Part shown: piece by piece, positions 12,016 through 22,395 of the stretch
How the letters are laid out: each line of letters begins with the position of its first letter
Numbering within the stretch: position 1 is the stretch's first letter
Assembly: GCF_008831285.2 (NCBI RefSeq)
Contig: NC_045140.1
Span: forward strand, 27,732,131 to 27,796,130
Length of the DNA stretch: 64,000 nt
From: Nymphaea colorata
Lineage: Eukaryota; Streptophyta; Magnoliopsida; Nymphaeales; Nymphaeaceae
Reading direction: 5' to 3'
Made by a program: the position numbers and the translations under genes
Notes under the pieces: model-generated
What the model was told of the DNA's origin: nothing
Databases searched by the model: none
What the model saw: only the letters and a program-made list of their open reading frames with translations

Positions 12016-12514
12016 ACTCGTCTTCTATTCTCCTGTCTCCCTCTGCTGCTTTTCTTGAAAATCTATTTCATTTGATGCAATTCAATTGTTCTGAGACCAA
12101 ATGTAACTCCTTTATCTGTTTCCTTAGTTGCTTTGGTTTTTGTTGCTATTGCAGACGTGTCTGTTCAATGTTAAACATTCATTGGACGGATGTAAGCAGA
12201 AGGTAAAGAAGCTGCTGCAAGAAATAAATGGTGGGTGATATTCTTCAAGTTCTTCATGACAATGAATGTTAACTTTGAACAGACCTATTTCTTGCATCAG
12301 CTTCTTTACCTTCTGCTGATATCCATGCTGATATCCATGACAGTGAAGATTAACTTTGAACAGACACATCTGCAAGAGCAACAAAGAAAGCAACTCAAAA
12401 ATCAGATAAAGGATCTAGATTTAGGCTCGGAACAACTAAATGGAATCAAATGAAATAGATTTTCAAGAAAAGCAACAGAGAGAGACAGGATAATAGAGGA
12501 TGAATATTATGGAC
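12016..12514. repeat. Inverted duplication of an HMA/HIPP gene fragment
   Basis: The left arm (about 12016-12232) and right arm (about 12255-12514) are reverse complements over more than 200 bp with moderate divergence. Read outward-in, each arm contains an intron-like pyrimidine-rich end (GTTGCTATTGCAG on plus, GTTGCTCTTGCAG on minus). This is followed by a frame resembling the start of a heavy-metal-associated domain: TCLFNVKHSLDGCKQKVKKL on plus from 12155, and MCLFKVNLHCH then QQKVKKLMQEI on minus from 12369. In HIPP proteins an intron lies just before the HMA domain, which matches. Each arm has lost one cysteine of the CxxC metal site, and the right arm has an internal tandem duplication. 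It is not a functional gene as it stands. Confidence 0.8.
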
Positions 12515-13600
12515 GCAGAAGAAAGAAGAAACAGGAGAAGGGGCTCCCCGGAGTAGCCCCTGACATGTTTGATAGCACGGGGAAACACTGTAGACTGGTT
12601 GAATCACGATTTCTTATTTTCCGAGCATTAAGCATTTTTTGTAATTTTTTCAAATCCATTATTTTTCATTAAATATTAAAAAAAGGGACGTGCATATTTT
12701 TTTTTCGAAATAATATGTTCTCCTCTAACTCTCTTCCATCTGGGTTCCGAAGCTGCCTGCAGAAAAAAAAACAAGCAGATACTTGTTCTGAAAACAAGAG
12801 CATCTTGGCAAACTTAATTTGAAACGACAGTGTAGGATAGAAATCCTTCACTTCACTTTTCCGTTTGAGTCTTCAAATTTTAAAATCCAATCCAAGAATG
12901 TAGCATGGGTCCTTTCTCAGAGACTCATTGGACGTATCATACGCGTCAAAGGGGACATTTTCGCACTCTGGTCTATATTTGATGTTGACGATGCAATCTA
13001 GATGGTTCATTTTATGAGGGATCACTCCTTGAGTTGATATAGTCCGGCGCCCAAGTAATTAAAGTCATTAAATGTATATCTGAATCCGAATCTCAATCTG
13101 AATTAGAATTTTGAACTGAATTTGGTTGTTTCTCAAAATGTAAGGGCATTAGATAAAGGATATTGTTTAAAAATAAATCTAATTTGAATCTGATCGGATA
13201 CTTTTAGAACAGTTCAACCACATATCTGATCCAAATCAGATGTTTTGACATCCTTACCAAAAGTGTCACATTCTTACACCAAGTGGAGGGCCAACTGCTA
13301 CAAAATAATAAGCCGTGCAACTTGTACCAAGTTTGAGATTAAGCAGATATATAGACACACACATATACCTACAGAGCAATTCAACCACATTTCAACAATG
13401 CTGAAAAAAAGCAACCTCAAAATCGGATGTTTAGATTTTCAACCAAAAAGTAGAATGATTTTGTTCGTGTTTTAAGTTTCAAGGCACGGGAGAATCAACG
13501 TCTTAAGTCAGGGACAGGGATGGTGCAGATAGTTTTGAAAAACATCTCCGCAGTCCAATTTAAGATCCATCAGATTTACTTACAGAAAAGCCAAACAACA

Positions 13601-15321
13601 TCAGCTGATAGGAAGGGGAATCCGATCATCGCTGGCCACATTAATTATCTGAGCGCCTAGAAATATACGACCTTTATGGGCATGGGTATGAAGGTCACAA
13701 TCATTGGGGACAAAATATACCACCTTTATCATATCATTAGTGGCTACTTGAGGTTGGATTAAGCCAAAAAGTTCCGACAGGATGAACTCGGGAACTGAAG
13801 GTAGCGGTGCTTTTTGCAAATCATTGACCAAGCAAACGAAAAAGACTAATTTAATCACAATTATGAATGAAGGCCCCGTTTAGATGTTCTATCAATGCTG
13901 TCATAAGATCTGGACATACGTTCATGTTGTATCTTTGTGGGTTTCTGCTTTTTTTCGCAGACCCTCCACCATTGATACTGGATAGCTTTATTTTGCTGCA
14001 AATTTCTTGCTCTACAGATTTTGTTTCTACCATTTCTACCTGATGCCCGGCACTTAAGAAATGTCGGCTAAAGTCATATATAGTCAATATGTAACTTTTA
14101 ATTACATCAGATAGCAAGGCAGTGGTTACAGCAAAATATCTGCTGCCCATTGGGAGGTGATGAGGACTAGAGGTGGCAATCATGCGTTCTACACCAATAC
14201 ATAGTGACTTATCGACCATGGGAAGCTTTGAATTATTGTGATCATTCAAGTGATCTGATTTCACTGCTTCAGCTCCAAAAGAAACCAAAATCTCCTTCCT
14301 CACCACCTTGCATTCAATGTGGACAACCTCACCATTTATGTAACTTTGTTTGGTTGGCATGCTTTTCACAAACAGGGAAACAGGTTCTGATGAGAGGAAA
14401 TAATCGTAGCCATTTTCAATGATTGCTTCGTGGTGCCCTCTTGAATAACACACAAAAGTAGCAATCCCATTCACCGCCAACCTCCATGCAGCCAAAAGAA
14501 ATCTTATCCTTGTCTATCTGTTAAAATAAAGTTCAACAAGATTTGAGTGCTAAACATTGAAACTAACCAAATTTATCATCTGAACATGGCAAAAGCTGAA
14601 TACTGTTCCTCAAGCTTGAGTATTGCACACAACCTTTTAACCAATTCGTTTGTCCATTTCAAATCCTTTTAGAAGCGTCACTATGCAGCTTCAGCTTTTG
14701 AACACTGATCTTAGAGATGAGAATGGTGCTGAATGCCAAGACAGGTAAACCCCTTTGTCAGCAAGAATTTGCAAAGACTGCACTAATATCACCTTCACTG
14801 TTGTTTGCACATCCAGAAGAGAATCGGGGGAAATAAACAATTAGGTGATTTCAAAGGTTACATGATAACACCATTCCAAAACTTTGAGGGATGCAAGATG
14901 GATTCGGTTTCTCAAGCGGAAGTCTTAATTAGGAAAACAGTACGTTGCATCAATTCCCATGCAGTATGAAGAAACAACATGAAACAGCGAGATCTGGTTT
15001 AGGACGTAACATGCAGTATAAAGGCAAGCGGGAGTCTTGCCTTTGCATGTTGTAATTGTTTACTTTTTTTCATTTTTGCAGCGAGATCTGGTTTCACGTT
15101 ATTTAACATCCGATGTTTATGATATTCTTCCAATCATACACAACAATGAAGTAAACTTTGTTCGAACTTGAAAAACATACTTGATACGGATACCGCCGAG
15201 AAGATGTAGTCCGAATTGTGTGAACTTGATCAACTTCCATTGGTCTAATAGGTTCAGATTTCTTGTATCCTTGTTCTACAGTCTGCTTATCAAAACACCG
15301 CAGTGATTTTTTGTTTAACAA
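13601..15321 (-). other. Unrecognised minus-strand open region, possible gene fragment
   Basis: A 214-codon minus-strand frame runs from about 14504 to 13851. It begins just after a plausible acceptor (TTTTAACAGATAG) rather than at an ATG, and includes VVHIECKVVRKEILVSFGAE and PMGSRYFAVTTALLSDVIK. A second frame at 13858-13601 follows (VPEFILSELFGLIQPQV, then MIKVVYFVPND). Another at about 15300-15180 ends at a GTATGT donor. Composition and lack of low-complexity repeats look protein-like, but I do not recognise the family, cannot join the pieces into a full gene and see no start codon. It may be a gene remnant, or a real gene whose exons I cannot delimit. Confidence 0.3.
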
Positions 15322-15396
15322 AGCTAATGATGATAATTAATCAGATAACCTTAATTAAAGTTTGGTATCAATGGGAAATATTACAAAGTCCATTCA

Positions 15397-15398
<2 letters not shown>

Positions 15399-15440
<42 letters not shown>
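15399..15440. repeat. (CT)n(AT)n microsatellite
   Basis: A CT tract joined directly to an AT tract, the same compound form as at 2536-2610. Confidence 0.95.
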
Positions 15441-16610
15441 AAGATAGAAAAATTAGAACTAGCCCATTGGTATATAAAGCTGGATGACAAAATTTAAAAA
15501 AAATTGTTATTAAAAACATCTTGCAATAGAAGCACTACTAATGGTTTATTATGGCAAGCGACAGTGTACGATGTTTTTAGTAGCGGCTTATGTCACATTT
15601 AGCCGTGCTTTTACATATTTAGCCGTCGGAAAACATTCTATGGCCGGTACATTTCCATGTTTCTGTATAAGATCAGATGGTGGAAATCAAATTAGAAGAG
15701 TAGAAACATAATTGTATTTTTAAGAAACTGAAATACCCTTTAAAGAAAACAGGTGGTATGGATTAAGGAAACTCATTTTTTTCTTCCTTCGGAAGGCATT
15801 TTACTCTCTTAAAAGTACAATTAAGTTTCTAAAACTCAATATTCATGATCTTATTTAAATTAATGGTCTAAATAATTCTCATAAAGTATAACATATATAA
15901 ATGCTTTGCTACACAAAGCACCCAACCGAGCAGTCGCTCAATTCATGCATCGACATTTTATCGGCAACAGCCTTCCCATTCTCTCTGATTAGTCGCCTAC
16001 CCAGTTGACAAGGGGCATTTTTTATTTTTATATTAAAATTTGTGATTTTTTTATTAAAAATTATGGCTTCTCCTCCCTCTTTTTCTCACTCTTTTTGTAT
16101 ATATTAGGACCGCTAAAAAATTGTAAATTGACCATATAATTATATTTTATAACTCCAGTTGCAATCAAATTTCAATAAATTTTACTCTTAACAAATTTAT
16201 ATCTTTTTCATTTATTTATATAGTTAAACTTATAAAAAAATTAACTTTGGGCACTAGAAAAATACATTAACTAGAGTTAGCTGAACTATTTGTTAGTTTG
16301 AGGTCGATCGCGTCTCGCATCATTGTCATATCGTGTCAATGTGATTTGGAGAGGGACTTCTACTCCCAAGCAAAGCAAAGTCTATTGATTCCGTGGAGGG
16401 ACAGTTCCTTCGATTGGCAATAAGAAACCAAAAACCTCGAGGGGCTTCAGTTGGCCCGAAGATATTACCGGAAGGTGTATTGGTGTCCGACAAGGGGGTG
16501 AGAAAGAGATGAAGGGTGAGATGGAGCGTTGCTAATCGTTCTCAGATATTCATTTGAAACCGTTCTACCTCCTTCTCCTGCTCATCGATTAGTCTTTCTG
16601 CAACTCAGAC
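15441..16610. other. AT-rich spacer and ERH 5' leader
   Basis: No gene is visible from 15441 to about 16300. The last 200-300 bp before 16611 is less AT-rich, has pyrimidine-rich patches and lacks a clear TATA box, and probably holds the promoter and 5' leader of the ERH gene. Confidence 0.5.
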
Positions 16611-19600
16611 ATGGTAAGCTTTCATTTTACACGATTTTATACGTTTTTCGCTGGAGTTTTTTCATCATCTGGTTCTCTTGATTTCTTTTCTTGTGTTTTT
16701 TTCTTTCTGGTCCGCATTGTTTTTTTTTTTTCGTTATTTAAGCAATTGGGGTTTCTTTTCTTTTTCTTTTTTTCTGGTGGGTTGGTTATGGGCGAGCGAT
16801 TGGTCATCGGGAAAGTGTTCATTTGAGTGCGTAGCGGAGCGGTCTGAAGTGTTAGGACTCTAATCCTGAGGAAGAAGTTGTAACTCTAGTTATTACTGTG
16901 ATGCTGGTTTGTCTGCGATATCTATGCTCATTTTTCCTCTATTATTTGCCCTAAATCCCACCTGTTAGTCGTGATTCCCCTGACTCGGGGTGCGACGTTC
17001 TGCTGCATAGCTTTCTTTTAATCTCCTAAAATCAGGAGCCTGTTTTGCTGCTGCCCTTCAGGATAACTCCTGCTATACTCCTTGCCTGTAGGACGTAAGG
17101 TGTGCTTTTTCCCTTTTTTTCTGGATGTAAGAAGTGGTATGAATTTCCTGAGTGGTGGATGTCAAGTTTCGATCATCTCGAGAATGCTCCACTGAAAAGT
17201 GATGCTCAGATTCCATTTAAGTGTTATTGATGCCCTTTCTGCAGCTGCATGGGATCAAAAGAACTGAGGAGTACCAATTTGGTTTTTATCCAGTTTCTTC
17301 GGAAGCTGAAAGCTATTTTAGGGCTCATTAATATAAGCATATGGCCATGTACATCTAGCTGACTTGAAAATAGGTCAGTAGCCGATGGAGCACTGGGAAA
17401 ACAGCCAGGACTAGGTTCTGTATGGTGCTCCTGAAAACGACATTATCTCTCCTTATCAAGGATGAGTCATACTTTTATAGTGATAACTAACTGCAAAAGA
17501 TTGCCTACATTGTGGCTTAAGCTTTGATTATTGCACTCAAGGAAACTCTGATGACATGGAAAGTAACTGGTATGAAGTTTGAACAATTGTCTTACATGTG
17601 CTGCCCTGATTCATGATTCTGCCGATGAGTGACTTAACTATTTGAGATGCTTATGGACTGATTATTCTGTCACGCCCGTGTTTTTTAAGATCTACTGGTT
17701 TATGCACGAGGCAGATACTTGAGCATGAGATTAAGATAACATGCTTCAGGGGATTAGAAAGATGGTAATCATGAAAAATAGGCATGCTTGGAGTATGCAA
17801 TCTTTATTCCATATATAGCATCCAAACTCCAATTATACGTTTCGGCTGACTGTTCTCAAGAGCAACACAGACCACCTGGTCCTTTGAACTACTTCAGTGC
17901 TGAATGTGCTATTGGTTTATCTTTATTATGTATTTTTTTTTGTTTTTGGTAAACCAGCCAACAATTTGAGCTGCCACCTTCAGACTGTGAAGTAGTTAAA
18001 TGATTGGATCTTGAGAGTTTCATAGATGCACAGATTTTATGAGAGGAAAACATTGCTCTTGAGAAGTGCATTAATGATCATTCTGTTGAATCAACACAGT
18101 AGGGAGATTTAATATGACCACCGAAGCTCTGAGGCATGACATGGAAAAATCTCATTGTACTCAAGTTGAACTTTGATTGTGTTAGACCAACTGTAATAGA
18201 TGGTTGACCATTGTTCATTTCACGTGATTGATTAGCATTGGAAACAGATGGTCTAACATCGAAGATAATTGATGAAAAAAGTTCCTAATTTGGGTTTGTT
18301 GAAGCTTTTGCTTATAATCAGGTTGACCGGAAATTTATTTACTTCCCCCCTCTCTCTCTTGCTCTTTCTCTCCCTATATATATGTGTGTGTGTGTATATA
18401 TATATAATCAGATTAATTGAACTAAGTAACCTTTCACATGGAATTATGCAAATACTTATTTTTTTCCTCATCTCATTGAATTGGAACAGTTATATGGTTG
18501 GTTGATAGCTTGTATTTGTAAATGTTGGATTGGAAATATGAGCTAGAGAATATAATAGCTATACGCCTATACCTTTGTCTTATTTTTGTGAAAGCCAATA
18601 TTTTATTGTTGTAAAGCCATTTGATTTCTTTCATTTAATGACAGGGCAAATAATTTTTTGCATTTGCAAGTCCCAGCCCATAGGTGCTTACATCATATTT
18701 GCTATTTTAAGGCTTTTGCTGGGGAAGATCAATGTTAATTATGGTGATCCTAAAACTTGTCTTTCTTGCTTGCTCTTGGATCTCATTGCAGGCCAATCGG
18801 CACACCATAATACTTATGCAGACATCTCAGAGCAGAGCGACCCGAACGTTCATGGATTATGCTTCCATAAATCAAGCTATGGATGGTACTTTACATATTT
18901 CTAATCCATACTTGTTGCTTTTAAGTAACGGCTTATAATTCGTACCTTTTTTTTTTTTGTTGAAAACATGAGAGAGAACATAAGAATCCATTTGCTAAGC
19001 ACTATACTCAAAGCTTGTAAGTTTGCTGGTGTGTATTACTGGTTGTTCATGTTTGTGTATTTCATCTTATTACAGTAATCATGTGCTATGAGAAACAGCA
19101 ATAGTTCTCATAAATGATACTTTGCCAGTGTTGTGCCTGTAGATGTTCTTTGGGAGTATATCTGTTTCTGAAAGTATCACTTGTGTTTGTTATGTGGCCT
19201 ATTAGTAGACAGAAGGATCTGCTCTGGTGTATCCTGATACTTGATGTTCACGAACATGTCTCCTTTACATGTATCCCCTATCTACACATGATAATAACTA
19301 GTTTCCTATGGGAACTGTTGTCTTCATCTATTTTTTCCATTGATCCTGTGCCAGTGTGATGGTGGTATGACTAGGTGATTCCATATCAAGCTCCAAAAAA
19401 GTATCAAGCTCCATTTTTTTGTTGCTCGGGATATACTGATGTTCTTTTCTGAGTGACTTGCCTCCTGCTATCACATTCTGCTTGTATGCATACATGCATA
19501 TGTGTCAGGTTAGTTTTGGATCCAAGCTTTTTCCCTCTCACAGTTGTAAGATATTCAGGACCCTTTTGATGGGATAACAGAGTATCACAACTAGGGACTA

Positions 19601-20742
19601 GAGAGTTACCAGAGGCATCTGTTCAGCATTTCATATGATACACCTGTTTAAGGATATAGTATAAAGCTTTTTCCTTAGAAGTATGGTTTAGATGTTCACA
19701 AGGCTCCATTTTTGAGAAGCAGTGAAACAGTGTTGTCATTCTCGTATTGGCCATATTGGCATATTTGCCCATCCTTGAAAGGATGTTGAACTGATTAGTT
19801 TTGAAAAGAAAGTTTGTTTTCTGTTCTTAAATGAATTTAAATTACTTATAGAAGTACTTTTTATATGAAAAAATTAGGAAATAGGCTGATATAGCCAATG
19901 CATATCGGCCAATGTGCCATACTGACTTATATGATGTTATTGGCAACACTGCTCGAACACATTTTGGTTTCTCCTAATTTCCTAAATTATTTATCTGGAG
20001 TACTTAATTGCCATTCTAACCTCGGCTGAGTCTCTTGGTAACACTAAATTTCCCTTTCTTCTTAAGTGCCAGCAAAGAGCCATGTCAAGATTCTCCAATT
20101 TGACACCAACAGCAGGTCTAACTATTTAGAAGTCACTGAAATTTCACAAGGATTGTTGAATTCCATATGCACAGCCACATCCGTGTGGCATAGTCAAAGA
20201 TACTTGAGTTAAATGTTCAAGGACATCTCGTTATGGTAGCAGATCCACCGAGCCACCATGCTACTGAAAGTCATTAGCTTCTCTATCATTAGCCAGCATG
20301 AGATCAGCATAGTCACAATAACTATTCTACCCGTTTGCACACACTTCCACTCTTGTCCATTTTTCCATCGCAGCATATTTTTTTTCTTTGGCTTTTGGTA
20401 CTGTAACGATCTTTAAAATCGTTGTTTGATGAACCTTCAGGTATTTGTGAACTTTATGAAAGGAAGCTGAAGGAGTTAAACCCTACCATCCATAACCTTA
20501 CATATGATATTGCAGATTTGTACAATTTCATTGATGGCCTTGCAGACCTAAGCGCTTTGGTGTATGTATCTCCATTCTCTCTCACGAACGTTCTTGTTGT
20601 CTGAATTTCTCAGTCGATTGCTTTCTCATGAGCATGGCTTGATTTCAGGTATGACCATAATATTCAAGCTTACCTACCAAATGACCGACAGTGGATAAAG
20701 CAGCGTGTGCTTCAGCATCTGAGGAGAATGGCTACTCGTTGA
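16611..20742 (+). CDS. ERH: Enhancer of rudimentary homolog (ERH)
   Basis: Four coding exons: 16611-16613 (only the ATG), 18792-18885, 20441-20561 and 20649-20742. Together they encode 103 residues, the usual ERH length. The protein starts MANRHTIILMQTSQ and contains RATRTFMDY, ICELYERKLKELNP, LTYDIADLYNFIDGLADLSA and DRQWIKQRV. These match the single ERH fold, a four-stranded sheet with three helices that homodimerises. ERH is a small nuclear protein that in animals and yeast works in RNA processing and transcription complexes; a similar role in plants is inference. All junctions are GT-AG and frame-consistent. The first intron is 2.2 kb and starts directly after the ATG (ATG|GTAAGC); the last intron is only 87 bp. 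Nothing indicates inactivation. Confidence 0.93.
18347..18406. repeat. CT-rich and (TG)n(TA)n microsatellite in ERH intron 1
   Basis: Pyrimidine dinucleotide runs followed by TATATATG, TGTGTGTG and TATATATA tracts. It lies inside the first ERH intron. Confidence 0.85.
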
Positions 20743-22395
20743 TTCAGAGTACCTCTGCGATAAACTATAGTTGTTGCATAAGGAGTTTTGTTAGTGTTTG
20801 GTTTTTATTGGTGAAATATAAAATATGAGATTGTTGTCAAAATATTCATATATTTATCTGAAGAGAATGTACCCTTAGTGGCTTAGAGTTTGTCATTAGC
20901 ATCAGTGCAGTGGAGAGTTTTTTCTTTTTTTTCTTGATTATTTCTGCATTGACAGATGCTTGTGCACTTAGCACTGGAACATGGATGTGAGGAAAGAAGT
21001 TATGCTAATATGTGAAAGAATGCTCCAATATTTATGCATGTATCCTGCACATCTAGACATCTGAATCTTGCAGTCCAGGTCTGGTATGCGATATGGTTGA
21101 GATATTAACCTCTGGGTAACCAGGTCTGTTTCTTCATTAGCGCAAACTTCTAAAGGTACGATCATTATTCTATCGTATTAGATAAACTCGTGTGTGTGTG
21201 TGTGTTGAGAGATGAATTAAACGATGTTTCGTGTTGCTTGACCAAACATCATTGCTTATTAAAGACCAACGTAATGCTTAAACTTCTTTAGTGTTAGCTC
21301 AATAAACACGTTAGGCCAAAACCATAATTGGTGGTGGCGTCTGAATCTAGAAATGCAAGTTTATTGGCAATAGGATACAGAATTGGATCGCGTAAGGTTG
21401 AAATCGCAAGATGGAGACATGAGACTTAAGTTTGTGGTTATGCATCACGTAGTGATCAACAATCAGCGAAGTACAGAGGCATTTCATGTACTAAGCGTTG
21501 GTGACTAACTAGCTAGTTGGACTAGGAGACGTTTAAGTTGAAAGATATCAAAGGTTCAGCGGTCATGTGCATCTTTGAACATGCTTTTTTTCTTTAAGGC
21601 GAAAGATGCCAATTCCCTTGTTCAAAAAGAAGAAGAAAAAGAACCATGAATCCTGAAAAAAAGCATGGTCTTCGTTCAAATCCTGGTGCTTTGAGAGTTT
21701 GTAGGGAGTGAGTGCAGTCCGAAAGCTACTTTGCGGGATCACGCAAGAAAACAAAATGAAAAATAGGAATTTATGGACGGCGTCGGCTATGTTTGTACAA
21801 ATTCTCATGAAGGATGTCATTTTCTTAGAAATTGCTAAAATGTTGGTTAAGTTGACATTTATTATCCATAAAATTTTGTTTATGGGTTTGGGTCCTAACA
21901 CAAAGCTGCGTGTTATTATCTCCAAAAGTTGTTTAAGTGTTGGGCCACAAACACACAGCGACGTGCTAGGTCTCAAGCATGCACCATCCTCTCCTCTTCT
22001 CACTTTATTATTACGAAGTCTGTTATTTTTATTTGCTTTAATTTTCTGCAGATATATTTAACGCGAATCAAGCGATGCGAGGGGCCATACATTTCATTTT
22101 ATGCGGTTCCTATAAATCCTAAAAAGAAGAGAAAAGATAAAGACGAACTCAGAGACGTGAAGCGATTTTTCCAAATTAAAGGCGAACGATTGGTATTTGA
22201 AAGCTTGTAAAAGAAAAATAGCCGGAAAAGAAGCAGCGTGCAAGATGGCTTGTCCTCATGCCTGAAACTGGAAAGAAATCCTCTTCCCCCTTTTCTTTCT
22301 CTCGTGTCTCTTCGTTCTTCCAGTCTATACCTGTTGCAGAGTGGGAGAGGGAGAGGGGGAGAGAGTGGTTGAGCGAAGGACGTTTGTAGTTATTC
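20743..22395. other. Spacer between ERH and RHY1A
   Basis: It contains the ERH 3' untranslated region and the RHY1A promoter and leader. Open frames at 21563-22061 on both strands overlap one another, match no family I know and lack splice context. A purine-rich GGGAGAGGGAGAGGGGGAG stretch lies about 50 bp before the RHY1A start. Confidence 0.5.

Larger units (their letters stand above)
11545..13350 (+). repeat. Segmental duplication, copy B (decayed)
   Basis: Diverged partner of 7690-9230. It keeps the leader, DEFL exon 1 and part of the intron, then loses similarity from about 11840 to 12975, where the HMA-gene inverted repeat lies. It resumes at about 12978 with ATCTAGATGG, TTGATATAGTCCGGCG and the degenerate TCTGAATCC-type repeats, and ends near 13340 at CTTGTACCAAGTTTGAGAT. 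A CT tract (11571-11590) abuts its TATA box. Confidence 0.75.

Noticed and set aside
15532-15650. CACTACTAATGG start with repeated TTAGCCGT words, possible CACTA transposon end
   Set aside because: No matching opposite terminus or transposase, and the terminal motif is only partly right.
16900-18700. Possible intronic C/D snoRNA in ERH intron 1
   Set aside because: Box C-like and D-like words occur, but none has correct boxes, spacing and closing stem.
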